DNA from: an uncultured Lachnospiraceae bacterium
GTDB taxonomy: Bacteria > Bacillota > Clostridia > Lachnospirales > Lachnospiraceae
Direction of reading: 5' to 3'
NCBI GenBank assembly: GCA_910579865.1
Contig: CAJTXA010000001.1
Coordinates: 62,001-126,000, forward strand
Length of the DNA stretch: 64,000 nucleotides
The notes below the pieces were generated by a model. That model was not told where the DNA came from. It saw only the letters and a list, made by a program, of their open reading frames with translations, and ran no database searches. The translations under genes and the position numbers were made by a program. Positions 8,953 to 18,428 of this stretch are shown piece after piece (within the stretch, counting starts at the first letter, position 1; the number at the start of each line of letters is the position of its first letter).

Positions 8953-10753
8953 AAAAAATCTCTTCCTTTCTCCTTAAGCGCTTTCCCTTATTCTGCAGAT
9001 ATTCCTGAAACTCCTGGCTTTGTTTTAATTTATGATATTCTCCATACTGATGTTCAAATACAGTTGCATAATATCCCTGCTGCTTCATTAATTCTTGATG
9101 TGTTCCCTGTTCTACAAGTTTTCCATGATCTAGTACCAAAATTTTGTCTGCATCTTTCACAGAAGAAATTCGATGCGCAATAATAAATACTGTTTTTTTC
9201 TTTGGCAGATGAGCCAAAGCCTCCTGAATTCGGCTTTCTGTTTCCATATCCACTGCTGAAGTAGTATCATCTAAAATAATAATTGCTGGATTCGTCAATA
9301 ATGCCCTCGCCAAAGAAATTCGTTGTTTTTGTCCGCCAGAAAGTCCCATCCCACGCTCTCCCACTACGGTATCATAACCATCTGGCATTTCTTTAATAAA
9401 TTCCTCTGCATTTGCTACTTGTGCTGCCCACTTTACCTCTTCAAAACTGCAGTCTGGACGTCCATAAGCAATATTTCCTTCAATCGTATCAGAAAATAAA
9501 AAGACATCCTGCATAGCCATTCCAATATTTTGCCTTAATTGATATAAGTCTAGCTCTTTTACATCTACACCATCTACAAAAACTGTACCAGAAGTTGTAT
9601 CATAAAAGCGGCATAATAGATTCATTAAAGTAGACTTTCCTGCACCTGTTGCCCCAATAATCCCCACTGTTTGTCCTGGTTGAACAGAAAACGAAACATC
9701 ATGTAAAATATCTTCATCTTCTGCCATATAAGAGACATGTTCAAAAGAAACTGCACCCTCCATTTCTGTCTTTTGAACGGGACTAAGTGGCTTTTTAATA
9801 CTTGGCTCATGACAAATAGTAGAATAAATTTTTTCTAATGAAGTGAAAAAACGTTGAATATCATTAACAAGCCAGCCTGCTGTACGAAGAGGTGTTGTTA
9901 GCATCCAAAGATATCCATTTACTGTAACCATGCTTCCCATTGTAATCTTACCATTTAATACCATAATCCCGCCGCCAATCATCAAAATCACATTTAAAAG
10001 ATAAGAAAGCAATTCAAAAATAGGAATATAGTTTGCCCAAACAGCAGATGCTTCCAACTGGGAATTTCGAAAATTATTGTTTTCTTGATCAAATTTTTCA
10101 ATCTCATAATCTTCTTTTGCAAATGCTTTTACTACACGATTTCCACTAATATTTTCTTGTGCAAACGCATTTAAACTAGAAAACATCTGACGATTTTTCC
10201 AAAATGCAGGACGAATTCGTTTCATCTGAAAATAGGTAGCAGCCGCTGTAAAAGGAAGTACCATCATCATAATTAACGACAGCTTTACACTTTCTGTAAA
10301 AAGCATAATTAACGCCAATAAAAACACTAAAATTGACTCTGCTGAAACATAGATAACATGCGAAACAAAATGTCGGATTGCATCCATATCCCCAGTTTGT
10401 CTTGACATTAAATCCCCTGTTCGATTTTTATTATAAAAATTAAAATCTTGCAAAAGTAACCGTTTATAAACGGCATCCCGCAAAGAATACAATGTTCCTT
10501 GTGAAGCAGTTTCCATATTGATAATCATAATAAAACGGAGAATACTTCGAAGCAATGTACAAAGCAATAAAAAAATAATTAACTGAGGAAGCATTACGAT
10601 CTGTCCTTCATTTACAACAGAATCAATAATACGACCAGAAATTTTTGGACTTACTACTGCCAGTAAAGATGCAACTGGTACAATACATAATCCAATTATT
10701 ATATTCTTTTTATAACATTTTAAATACGAAAAAAACCACCAAAAAGCTTTCAT
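8939..10753 (-). CDS. ABC exporter half-transporter, subunit of a heterodimer (degenerate Walker B)
   Basis: About 604 residues: a six-helix exporter domain, then a nucleotide-binding domain with Walker A GATGAGKST (Lys near 373), signature LSGGQ, and Walker B IIILDDTTSAVD, where Asp replaces the catalytic Glu. That marks a degenerate ATP site, normal for one half of heterodimeric exporters. An ATG at 10768 would give five extra residues, but GAGGTG overlaps those codons and sits 7 nt before the ATG at 10753, so 10753 is preferred. It is the first gene of a two-gene operon and is divergent from an AraC regulator that may control it. Confidence 0.9.
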   Translation of the reverse strand: MKAFWWFFSYLKCYKKNIIIGLCIVPVASLLAVVSPKISGRIIDSVVNEGQIVMLPQLIIFLLLCTLLRSILRFIMIINMETASQGTLYSLRDAVYKRLLLQDFNFYNKNRTGDLMSRQTGDMDAIRHFVSHVIYVSAESILVFLLALIMLFTESVKLSLIMMMVLPFTAAATYFQMKRIRPAFWKNRQMFSSLNAFAQENISGNRVVKAFAKEDYEIEKFDQENNNFRNSQLEASAVWANYIPIFELLSYLLNVILMIGGGIMVLNGKITMGSMVTVNGYLWMLTTPLRTAGWLVNDIQRFFTSLEKIYSTICHEPSIKKPLSPVQKTEMEGAVSFEHVSYMAEDEDILHDVSFSVQPGQTVGIIGATGAGKSTLMNLLCRFYDTTSGTVFVDGVDVKELDLYQLRQNIGMAMQDVFLFSDTIEGNIAYGRPDCSFEEVKWAAQVANAEEFIKEMPDGYDTVVGERGMGLSGGQKQRISLARALLTNPAIIILDDTTSAVDMETESRIQEALAHLPKKKTVFIIAHRISSVKDADKILVLDHGKLVEQGTHQELMKQQGYYATVFEHQYGEYHKLKQSQEFQEYLQNKGKRLRRKEEIFYGTE

Positions 10754-11001
10754 TTCCTTCCACCTCATTTCCTCTTATTGTCCATTTTTCACTTTCTTTT
10801 TCTTATTCTTTTACTTCTGCGTTCAGTATAATTAACCCTATAAAAAAAGGAAATGGACTATCTCAGAAAAAAAATGGATTATATTATATATTTATAAAAA
10901 TCTGTGGATTTATTGACTTTTTTCCAAAATCTATAGAATTTTACAGATATTTTGCACATTTTTATTACTATTGTAATTTTTAAATCTACCTCGAAAAGCT
11001 C

Positions 11002-11030
11002 TATACATTCTTTATAAAATGCGCTATAAT
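11002..11030 (+). promoter_or_regulatory. Promoter of the AraC-type regulator gene
   Basis: A perfect TATAAT (11025-11030) lies 17 bp after TATACA (11002-11007). The start would be near 11037, just before the tandem repeat. Confidence 0.55.
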
Positions 11031-11042
11031 CAAAGCAGTTTT

Positions 11043-11070
11043 CTAATAGATACCATCTAATAGATACCAT
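11043..11070 (+). repeat. 14-bp perfect tandem direct repeat in the regulator leader
   Basis: CTAATAGATACCAT occurs twice head to tail (11043-11056, 11057-11070), followed by CTAT. It lies just downstream of the predicted transcription start of the AraC gene. Two direct half-sites on one helix face are typical of AraC-family operators, so autoregulation is possible. A 14-bp spacing is unusual for that, and slippage is the alternative origin. Confidence 0.6.
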
Positions 11071-11100
11071 CTATTTCACTTATTGAAAGGAGTTCCTTTT

Positions 11101-11955
11101 ATGGACTGTCGATTTGATCTTACATACCACGATTTTAACCCCACTGTCCTCTTTGTTAGTAAGAGCACAATGAATCGGGAATCACGCTATCATGACCATG
11201 ATTTTACAGAAATCACTTATATTTTATCTGGAAAAGGACAATATCTAGTAGAAGGAATCACTTATAATGTAAAAGCTGGTGATCTTATTATCTGTAACGC
11301 AGGTATACACCATCACAATATTGTGACCAATGAAAAAGAACCAACTGTCGAATTTTTTGTTGGCTTTACTGATTACCATTTAAAAGAATTACCTCCCAAT
11401 ACAATAAACTTAAAGGATCATTCGTATCTCCTTCATACAGATACAGAACTGCGTCAAAATTTAACAAAATTATGTTATGCTATGCTTGCAGAAAACGAAA
11501 CCAATCAAGTAGGAAAATACTTTATGTTAAAAGCCTATCTCATTCAATTTTTATTATTAATTATTCGTCAAAATGCGGAACCTCAGCCCAAGCAGGAAGG
11601 ATATAATTTTGATACGCATTATAAAAGTTATGTGGTCAATCAAATTATTACTTATTTAGATACACATTATAATGAAAAAATATCCTTAGACCGAATCGCT
11701 CAAAATATGTATTTAAGTCCTGTTTACATCTCAAAAATATTTAAAGAAGAAACAGGAGAATCACCTATTAACTATCTAATTAAAATTCGATTAGAAAAAG
11801 CAAAAGATATACTAGCTTCTTCAAATCCAGATAGTATAAAAAAAATAGCAAATGATGTAGGTTATGAAGATGCCTATCATTTCAGCAAACTTTTTAAAAA
11901 ATACTATGGTATTTCTCCACTTTACTATCGAAAAAAAACAAGACATAGTGAATAA
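11101..11955 (+). CDS. AraC family transcriptional regulator (cupin sensor domain)
   Basis: 284 residues. The N-terminal half is a cupin-like ligand-binding domain (RYHDHDFTEITYILSGKG). The C-terminal 100 residues hold two helix-turn-helix units (ISLDRIAQNMYLSPVYISKIF and IKKIANDVGYEDAYHFSKLF) ending in the usual FKKYYGISPLYYRK. The ATG at 11101 is 8 nt after AAAGGAG (11086-11092) and is preferred to an in-frame TTG at 11083. Members with this cupin often sense sugars. The divergent ABC exporter genes are the most likely target. Confidence 0.92.
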   Translation: MDCRFDLTYHDFNPTVLFVSKSTMNRESRYHDHDFTEITYILSGKGQYLVEGITYNVKAGDLIICNAGIHHHNIVTNEKEPTVEFFVGFTDYHLKELPPNTINLKDHSYLLHTDTELRQNLTKLCYAMLAENETNQVGKYFMLKAYLIQFLLLIIRQNAEPQPKQEGYNFDTHYKSYVVNQIITYLDTHYNEKISLDRIAQNMYLSPVYISKIFKEETGESPINYLIKIRLEKAKDILASSNPDSIKKIANDVGYEDAYHFSKLFKKYYGISPLYYRKKTRHSE

Positions 11956-11965
11956 AAGACAAAAA

Positions 11966-12010
11966 GGTTGCTACATAAAAGATTTTTCTTTATGTAACAA
12001 CCCCTTTTTC
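11966..12010. terminator. Bidirectional terminator between convergent genes
   Basis: A 14-bp stem with one mismatch (11966-11979 with 11989-12002) is bounded by AAAAA on the left and CCTTTTTC on the right. It can end the AraC gene on plus and the surface protein gene on minus. Confidence 0.8.
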
Positions 12011-12023
12011 TTGTTATGGTTTT

Positions 12024-14579
12024 TTAATGAACCCATGCTCCGTTTTCATCTACCCGATAGCCGTCTGGAGTAACCGTATTGATAAGACAATCTCCATTTT
12101 TCTCATCCATATAATACCACTTTCCTCTTACCAACTGCCACCCTGTCTTCATATCTCCATTGACGGGATCTAAATAATACCATTTGCCATTTACAAGCTG
12201 CCAATCGGTTTTCATATCCCCATCAACTGGATTTAAATAATACCACTTACCATTTACAAACTGCCAAGCAGCTTTCATATCCCCATTTTTTGGATCTAAA
12301 TAGTACCACTTACCATTTACCTTTTGCCAAGCAGATTTCATATCTCCATTAACAGGATCTAAATAATACCACTTTTCATTTACTCTCTGCCAGCCTACTT
12401 TCATATCTCCATTAATCGTATCTAGAAAATACCACTTACCATTTACAAGCTGCCAGCCAGTCGTCATTGCACAATTTCCTGCCAGATAATACCATTTGCC
12501 ATCGCCAGTCTTTAACCATCCTGTTTTTAACATACTATCGGCTCCGGCATAATACCACGTATTTTGGTCTTTTACCCATTCATTCACTGCAATAGAGCCA
12601 TTACTTTTTTGAAATTGCTTTCCTGCACTGCTTGTTAAAATAGTTGGCCGATATTGCTGTACACTTCCAGGTCCATAATTTGTTCCAAAATTGTTGCCGC
12701 CGCTTGGTCTGCTACTTCCGCTACTTCCACTTGATCCACTGCTGCTTCCACTACTACTCTTTTTCTTATAAGTTGCTTCTACCGTTACAATTCCTTCTGT
12801 CATCACAAATCTAGTACTTTCTTTTTTACTATCTGCAAGAACAGCAGATCCACTTACTACCTTCCAGCAATCAAATTGCATCCCAGATTTTGCTTTATCT
12901 GCTTTAATGTTTACAACGGTACCAGCTGGATAAGTTCCACCACCACTTCCATTTTTTACGGTAACAGCATATGTTGGTGCAGAAGGATCGATTGTGGCAT
13001 CCTCATATTCGGCTTTTATTGTTACTGCTTCGCTTGGCATGGTAAACGTTGTTGTCGCACTTGCACTATTTGCAAGAGTTACAGTTCCTTTTTCTACTTT
13101 CCAACCTTTAAATTTCTTTCCAGCTGCTGGTATATCTGCAGTAATTGTTACCGTAGAACCTTCTTTATGACTTCCTCCTCCTGTTCCATAACTTACTGTT
13201 AGAGGATAGGATTTTGCTGGAAGTTCAATTCGATAAGTAAATGAACTAGTAGTACTATCGTTCATCCCATCTTTTATCGCAATTGCCTTTATTACAATTG
13301 TTTCTGTTTTTCCTTTTGCACCTGTCAGTAAAATTGGCTTGGTATATTTTAAACTTGAAGTTGTTGGCTCACTTCCATCTAAAGTATAATAAATCTCAGC
13401 GTCCTTTGTATCACATGACAAAGCTACATTTTTCTCTACACGATAAGTTGCTTGATTAAGATCGGCCTTTGGTGCTTTTACACTTTCTCGATTGGTTTCT
13501 TGTAAAGAAAAGAAATTTACAATATATTCAATCTCAGCCGCATTGCCGCCTTTATCCTTCAATCCGCTTACTTTTACTTGAATTTGATCCCCTACAGAAA
13601 ACGTTCTTTCTGGACTAAATATCAAAGCAGGTCCCATTCCATAACCACCTAAATCAATATTAAAATATGGTGTTTTTCCCGCTACCTGATTGGTACTATT
13701 ATTAAATTCAATTGTTTGTTTTGTTTTTAAATCGGTTAAAGTAACTTTAACATTATTTTTATTACTTTCATCAAGAAAAAACTTTTGTTTGGACAGTGAT
13801 ACCATCCACGGTCCACTCATAACTTCATATGGCATATTTACTGCCGGCCAAGCCACATAGTCAACAGCATAATCCTTTCTGGAAGTATCAAATGCATAGA
13901 GTGCTGTAAATTTATTTCCTGTATTTTCATTTTTACAATAACCAAACCCAGTATACATCATCGTTGGATTTAAAATCCATCTTCGATGTCCTACCCGATC
14001 GATATTGCCCGCATCTCCATCATTGACATATCCATTTACAATCGATGCACTAATATTGGTATATCCATAGCCAATATTACTTTCTGCAGTTCCCTTTGAA
14101 CCCTTTTCAAAAAATTCCTTTGGTACATCACTTGGACGTTCCGGCTGATGAGATAAATGATCATTTTTTGCCATCAACACGCTTCCTGTTTGTGCCAACT
14201 CATCATATTCTTCCTTTATTGTCACATCTGCTGGAAGTCCTGCAATATAACGCATAAAATTTAAAGCATTTAATCCATCTGTTGTGGTTTCCTGTGACAA
14301 TTTTCCTGCTGTACAAGGAGAAAGCTCTGGTTTCTTTTGATAGGTTACTTCCTTACTTATATCATAGGGATGTTCCAAATAAAATTTTAAAATCTCATTT
14401 TTTCTATGTACCTGTGGAGCAATCATATTACTTTGTTTGGAATCTTTCTCATCTCCAGTATAAATCAGAGGTTGTTCTTCCTGTGCAGCATAAATTGCAG
14501 TTTGATTTCCTAAAATACTTCCTGTTGCAACAAATGCAGTCATAAAAATTTTTGCCCTATTCCACTTTTTCACCATCAT
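12024..14579 (-). CDS. Secreted CAP-domain protein with chitobiase-like, beta-repeat and choline-binding-repeat regions
   Basis: 851 residues. A signal peptide (MMVKKWNRAKIF then a hydrophobic core, cleavage near AIYAAQ) is followed by a CAP/SCP (YkwD-like) domain at about 90-240 (NFMRYIAGLP, HLSHQPERP, GHRRWILNP), then a chitobiase-type C-terminal motif (AEIYYTLDGSEPTTS) near 390. Next come two Listeria/Bacteroides-type beta repeats (GKKFKGWKVEKG, GMQFDCWKVVSG), a Ser/Gly linker near 640, and about eight C-terminal GW/YY choline-binding repeats (GWQLVNGKWYYLDP type) that would hold it to wall teichoic or choline-bearing polymers. A second ATG at 14576 has better spacing to GAGGG. It has its own promoter. 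Confidence 0.9.
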   Translation of the reverse strand: MMVKKWNRAKIFMTAFVATGSILGNQTAIYAAQEEQPLIYTGDEKDSKQSNMIAPQVHRKNEILKFYLEHPYDISKEVTYQKKPELSPCTAGKLSQETTTDGLNALNFMRYIAGLPADVTIKEEYDELAQTGSVLMAKNDHLSHQPERPSDVPKEFFEKGSKGTAESNIGYGYTNISASIVNGYVNDGDAGNIDRVGHRRWILNPTMMYTGFGYCKNENTGNKFTALYAFDTSRKDYAVDYVAWPAVNMPYEVMSGPWMVSLSKQKFFLDESNKNNVKVTLTDLKTKQTIEFNNSTNQVAGKTPYFNIDLGGYGMGPALIFSPERTFSVGDQIQVKVSGLKDKGGNAAEIEYIVNFFSLQETNRESVKAPKADLNQATYRVEKNVALSCDTKDAEIYYTLDGSEPTTSSLKYTKPILLTGAKGKTETIVIKAIAIKDGMNDSTTSSFTYRIELPAKSYPLTVSYGTGGGSHKEGSTVTITADIPAAGKKFKGWKVEKGTVTLANSASATTTFTMPSEAVTIKAEYEDATIDPSAPTYAVTVKNGSGGGTYPAGTVVNIKADKAKSGMQFDCWKVVSGSAVLADSKKESTRFVMTEGIVTVEATYKKKSSSGSSSGSSGSSGSSRPSGGNNFGTNYGPGSVQQYRPTILTSSAGKQFQKSNGSIAVNEWVKDQNTWYYAGADSMLKTGWLKTGDGKWYYLAGNCAMTTGWQLVNGKWYFLDTINGDMKVGWQRVNEKWYYLDPVNGDMKSAWQKVNGKWYYLDPKNGDMKAAWQFVNGKWYYLNPVDGDMKTDWQLVNGKWYYLDPVNGDMKTGWQLVRGKWYYMDEKNGDCLINTVTPDGYRVDENGAWVH

Positions 14580-14624
14580 AAATCCCTCTTTTCTTTTTCT
14601 ACAGTAACTTTTTTATATCATTTG

Positions 14625-14653
14625 ATTATAACATCTGTTTTCTTGCTTGTAAA
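14625..14653 (-). promoter_or_regulatory. Promoter of the CAP-domain surface protein gene
   Basis: On the minus strand, TTTACA (14648-14653), 17 bp, and TATAAT (14625-14630), with a TG extension one base before the -10 box. Confidence 0.7.
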
Positions 14654-14706
14654 TATTTACCATAGATATTTTCTGTTATTCTTTCTTTGTCACCTTTCTA
14701 TCTAAC

Positions 14707-14749
14707 GTTAAAAATGACTTAGGAATTTTCAAAAAATTTCATTCCTAAG
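14707..14749 (-). terminator. Terminator of the GntR/ABC operon
   Basis: The 9-bp stem CTTAGGAAT/ATTCCTAAG (14718-14726 with 14741-14749), read on minus, is followed by TCATTTTTAAC. It lies downstream of the permease gene. The stem is AT-rich and the tract short. Confidence 0.55.
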
Positions 14750-14778
14750 CCATTCTGCCTGTTAATTCTTCTTTTCCT

Positions 14779-16920
14779 TTATTCTACTCTTTCACCCTTT
14801 TGTATAATCTCCTTCATCATTTCCCAATCCTCTGTATCAAAACTATGAAATACCACATCTAATTGATATTCTTCTCTATCAAAATACGTTTGACTAACTT
14901 CTGGTTTTAACAAAGTCTGAAACTCATAATTGGATTCATTCCAAAATACTCGATTCTGATTTCCTATATGGAAATAAAGATTTTTACATAACTTTTCTAT
15001 CTGTTCCCTATCTGTAATCTTAATATAACCATACATAGGTTCCTTATCCTCTGTTTCTCTATCCATATAAGCTCCCCAAACCTGCAAAGCTTCCACCTCT
15101 TCTGCCTTTGGCTGAACCCAGCAGACTGCCTGATCTAAAATCCCAATCTTTTCAAGATACTGCAGCGATTCTGTCATAACAGGATAAAGTAACATATTAA
15201 AATCTCTAGACTTTGTTTCTTCGTCTAAAATAAAACACTCTAATTTTCCAATTACTGGATTATCCCGAACATCATCTAAAGAAAGTTCTAATAGTTCCTT
15301 TCGGTAAATCTCTAAAAACTCTATTCCATTTTCTATAGAAAGATTCTTCTTATCTGCTAGCCCTTCTAACCATACTACTGCATTGGTATAATTTTCAAAA
15401 AAATATGCGTAAGATTTTTCTTTATATTCTGGTGATTGAAAAATTTCATAGAGCAAAGGATATGCCTGATCCAATGCAACTGTATAGGAACGTATCACAT
15501 CTTTTCCATTTTTTAAACGTACCTTTAAATCAAAACTTACAATATTATCTGCGGTCTGATTATAGCGATTTGATTCTGCCCCTAAATTCATCAACTGCCA
15601 AACAACGGGAAGCAGATCCTCGCTTAACGCCATCTTTTCTAATTGATATTCCGTAGAAGTCATCCTTTTATAACCTTCTTCAAAATCCTCTACTAAATAA
15701 TAATTTCCATTTGCAAGTCCATCAATACTAATTGCCGCAGATTTCATTTGCTCTACTTTTGGAACATACGTATCATATCCAAATAAATCATTTCGAAAGA
15801 TAAATACAATTCCTACTGCCACAAAAATTGTTCCTATTAACTGTATTTTATGAGAAAACATCCCTCGAATATCGGATTGATAAAGCACCTCTATCACACC
15901 ATGTACAAGTACTGCTACAAATAAAATCCCAAATAGTATCCATCCGAGTTCCATATAACTAGTAAGACTTGCAAAAATCCAACCGCCAGCCATTGCAGAA
16001 GGTATAACTAATAAAATACGAATTACAGGTTGCATTTTTCGAAATGCAATCGCTTTTCCTGACATTTCACTTGAACGAATTCTATAGAAATACATCGCCA
16101 TACCAAACAATAAAATTGCTGCCAAAAAAACCTGCATCAGATATAATTTAGTAGAAACTTCTCCATCTCTTAATCGAAGCAGATACATGGCATCTCCACC
16201 CAGCAAACGATTGAGTGCTTTATAAAATGCAACGATTGGCGAAAATCCCATAATACCCTCATTTATATTTTCATATCGGTTTGTATATGTTGTAAAATAG
16301 CCGCAATATGCAACAAAAATACCATATATAAAAATCGTATAGGAATGAGCAAGTCCATTTAAAAATAGGCATCCAAACATATTTCCGGCCAAAACTGATG
16401 CCAAAATTGTAGTATGGTAAATCAAAAGATAAAATAAAACCTGTAAACCAAACTCTCGCAATGCCACATTCCATACAGAAGCATCAATCGTAAAATAACT
16501 TCCTCCAATTACCATACTAATAAGAATTGTGACTAGATAAGGAATAACATAAATCAATACCCCATTTAGATAAGATACAAGAAACAGTTTCTCCCTGCGT
16601 ATTGGTATACTATGATAAAAATCTACCTCCTGTTTCTTATAGAGATAAGAAAATGCAAATATCCCGCATAAGGTTGCTCCTACCAATGTTACAATAAACA
16701 TCCATATATTTTCATATCCCATTATCTCCATAAAATCTGCTTTTATTTGTACTTTCCATAGTTCTTCTGACAAATAAGAATATTCTTTTCTATTATCCAA
16801 AAAGATAAGCAATACCACTGGAAAACTAATAAAAAATACTAATATCGCCAATACCAGCAACCATAGTTTCCGTTTTAAATCTTCCTGCATAAGTTTAAAA
16901 AATGAGATTTTTGATGTCAT
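14779..16920 (-). CDS. ABC transporter permease (multi-spanning, large C-terminal soluble region)
   Basis: About 713 residues. Helices lie near residues 22-45, 80-100, 125-155, 170-230, 270-300 and 320-385, then a soluble region of about 340 residues from near position 390. The layout matches the permeases that accompany YtrA-type GntR regulators and BcrA-like ATPases in Firmicutes. GGAGGTG (16928-16934) 7 nt before the ATG at 16920 decides the start; an upstream in-frame ATG at 16980 has no such site. The 5' end overlaps the ATPase gene by 26 bp. Likely role: export or sensing linked to cell-envelope antibiotics, by analogy only. Confidence 0.8.
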   Translation of the reverse strand: MTSKISFFKLMQEDLKRKLWLLVLAILVFFISFPVVLLIFLDNRKEYSYLSEELWKVQIKADFMEIMGYENIWMFIVTLVGATLCGIFAFSYLYKKQEVDFYHSIPIRREKLFLVSYLNGVLIYVIPYLVTILISMVIGGSYFTIDASVWNVALREFGLQVLFYLLIYHTTILASVLAGNMFGCLFLNGLAHSYTIFIYGIFVAYCGYFTTYTNRYENINEGIMGFSPIVAFYKALNRLLGGDAMYLLRLRDGEVSTKLYLMQVFLAAILLFGMAMYFYRIRSSEMSGKAIAFRKMQPVIRILLVIPSAMAGGWIFASLTSYMELGWILFGILFVAVLVHGVIEVLYQSDIRGMFSHKIQLIGTIFVAVGIVFIFRNDLFGYDTYVPKVEQMKSAAISIDGLANGNYYLVEDFEEGYKRMTSTEYQLEKMALSEDLLPVVWQLMNLGAESNRYNQTADNIVSFDLKVRLKNGKDVIRSYTVALDQAYPLLYEIFQSPEYKEKSYAYFFENYTNAVVWLEGLADKKNLSIENGIEFLEIYRKELLELSLDDVRDNPVIGKLECFILDEETKSRDFNMLLYPVMTESLQYLEKIGILDQAVCWVQPKAEEVEALQVWGAYMDRETEDKEPMYGYIKITDREQIEKLCKNLYFHIGNQNRVFWNESNYEFQTLLKPEVSQTYFDREEYQLDVVFHSFDTEDWEMMKEIIQKGERVE

Positions 16921-17797
16921 AGCCGACCACCTCCGTTTCACTGATAAAGATTTCCTCCAACGACAATGGCAATACTTCATAAAAAACTGGATTTAAGTCT
17001 GCCGTCTGTTGTTCTATCTCCTCCTGTGTTCCTCGGATTGTCAAGGTATATAACTGTCCTCTCTGTTCCTTTCGAATCACTTCTACTTTCTGTTCTATGG
17101 ACGTAATATCTTCTGGATTTGAAAATACACATTGTAATTTATGAATATTGCACTTCATATCTTCTAGATCTTTTGATAATAGAATACCACCCCTATGCAG
17201 CAATCCTACATGATCACAAATATCTTCTAATTCCCGCAGATTATGAGAAGCAATAATCGGTGTCATCCCTCTTTCTTCCATTTCGTTGACAAATATACTT
17301 TTTACTGCCTGTCGCATCACAGGATCTAACCCATCAAATGTTTCATCACAAAGTAAATATTTTGTATTTGCACAAATCCCCATCAAAACAGAAAGTTGTT
17401 TTTTCATTCCTTTTGAAAATGTACGAATCTTTCTTCTTGGTTCAAGCCCAAATCGTCCTAATAGTTCTTTACATTTTGTAAGATCAAACGCCGGATAAAT
17501 CACTTGATAAAATCGAAGCATATCCTCTGGTGTTCCTGCTGAAAAATAATACTGGTCATCTGAAATATAAAAAAGTTTTGTCTTTGCCTGTTCATTTTCA
17601 TATACAGGAATTCCATCAATTAATATCTTTCCTTCATCCGGCTTTAGCACCCCACACATCATTCGCATAAAAGTGCTTTTTCCAGCACCATTTGTTCCAA
17701 TCAGCCCAAATACACTTCCCTCCTGAATCGTAGCACTGATATCGTCCACTGCCTGAATCTTATTAAAATTCTTTTTCACATGAACTGCTTCAATCAT
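16895..17797 (-). CDS. ABC transporter ATP-binding protein (BcrA/YtrB-like)
   Basis: 300 residues with a stand-alone nucleotide-binding domain: Walker A GTNGAGKST (about 34-42), signature FSKGMKKQ (a common variant in this class), Walker B LLCDETFDGLD, and His switch IIASHNL. The C-terminal 80 residues form an accessory domain. It overlaps the GntR gene upstream by 8 bp and the permease downstream by 26 bp, so the three are translationally coupled. It would energise the permease. Confidence 0.9.
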   Translation of the reverse strand: MIEAVHVKKNFNKIQAVDDISATIQEGSVFGLIGTNGAGKSTFMRMMCGVLKPDEGKILIDGIPVYENEQAKTKLFYISDDQYYFSAGTPEDMLRFYQVIYPAFDLTKCKELLGRFGLEPRRKIRTFSKGMKKQLSVLMGICANTKYLLCDETFDGLDPVMRQAVKSIFVNEMEERGMTPIIASHNLRELEDICDHVGLLHRGGILLSKDLEDMKCNIHKLQCVFSNPEDITSIEQKVEVIRKEQRGQLYTLTIRGTQEEIEQQTADLNPVFYEVLPLSLEEIFISETEVVGYDIKNLIF

Positions 17798-18281
17798 GCT
17801 CTGCCTCCTTTTTCATACTCTCCTTTACTTCTCTATACTCTTCTTTTTCTACATTCTTCTCTTCTACTTTACAGTCCTTCCTTTTTTCCTCTACCTCTTC
17901 TTCCTTTTTTCTCTCTTTTGCTTTCCGATAACATTCTTTAATTTTAGCCAGCAACTCCTCTTCACTGATACCCAAATTTTCTGCTCTTACTACTAATCTT
18001 TGTACTTCTGAAAATACTTGCTCTCTCTCTCCATCTTTCCACTGTGTATCTGGTGAAACATAATTTCCTCTTCCTTTTATCGTGTAAAGATATCCATTTG
18101 CTTCCAACTCTGCATATGCTCGCTGAATCGTATTCGGATTAATCGACAGTTCAATTGCAAGTGCTCTGACGGAAGGCATCTTACTATCTGCTTCTAATAT
18201 TCCCTTTACAATCAAACTTTGCAGTTTTTCTCCCACTTGCTCATATAAAGGTCTTTTGTCCCGATAGTCCAGTATAATCAT
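17790..18281 (-). CDS. GntR family repressor, YtrA subfamily
   Basis: About 163 residues. A winged-helix domain (RPLYEQVGEKLQSLIVKG, MPSVRALAIELSINPNTIQRAYAEL, GRGNYVS) at about 5-75 is followed by a short helical dimerisation region and a very Lys/Glu-rich tail. AAAGGAG then six bases precede the ATG at 18281, which is chosen over upstream in-frame ATGs. The short effector region and the coupled ABC genes match YtrA-type autorepressors that respond to cell-wall antibiotics. The promoter and operator upstream support autoregulation. Confidence 0.9.
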   Translation of the reverse strand: MIILDYRDKRPLYEQVGEKLQSLIVKGILEADSKMPSVRALAIELSINPNTIQRAYAELEANGYLYTIKGRGNYVSPDTQWKDGEREQVFSEVQRLVVRAENLGISEEELLAKIKECYRKAKERKKEEEVEEKRKDCKVEEKNVEKEEYREVKESMKKEAEHD

Positions 18282-18400
18282 TACATACTCCTTTCCCAAC
18301 ATTTTCAACATTCCCTTACTCACTTTCTCTACCCAAGCCATTTCTTACGATTTACTACTCTGCTACAGCCCTATCTGTATGATATGTAGTAAATATATTC

Positions 18401-18425
18401 AGTGTATTAAGTTTCTTAATACAGT
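18401..18425. promoter_or_regulatory. Probable YtrA-type operator
   Basis: A perfect 9-bp inverted repeat around TTT (18403-18423) sits at the predicted transcription start of the GntR operon. The outer halves read AGTGTA (18401-18406), 13 bp, TACAGT (18420-18425), one base from the AGTGTA-N13-TACACT pattern I recall for Bacillus YtrA. Repressor bound here would block the promoter. Confidence 0.7.
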
Positions 18426-18428
18426 TAG

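Larger units (their letters stand above)
10754..11100. other. Divergent intergenic region (ABC exporter / AraC regulator)
   Basis: Holds the AraC-gene promoter and a tandem repeat. On the minus strand TATACT (10825-10830) is a candidate -10 box for the exporter operon, but no good -35 box precedes it. The stretch 10860-10980 is very AT-rich, with no gene seen. Confidence 0.4.
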
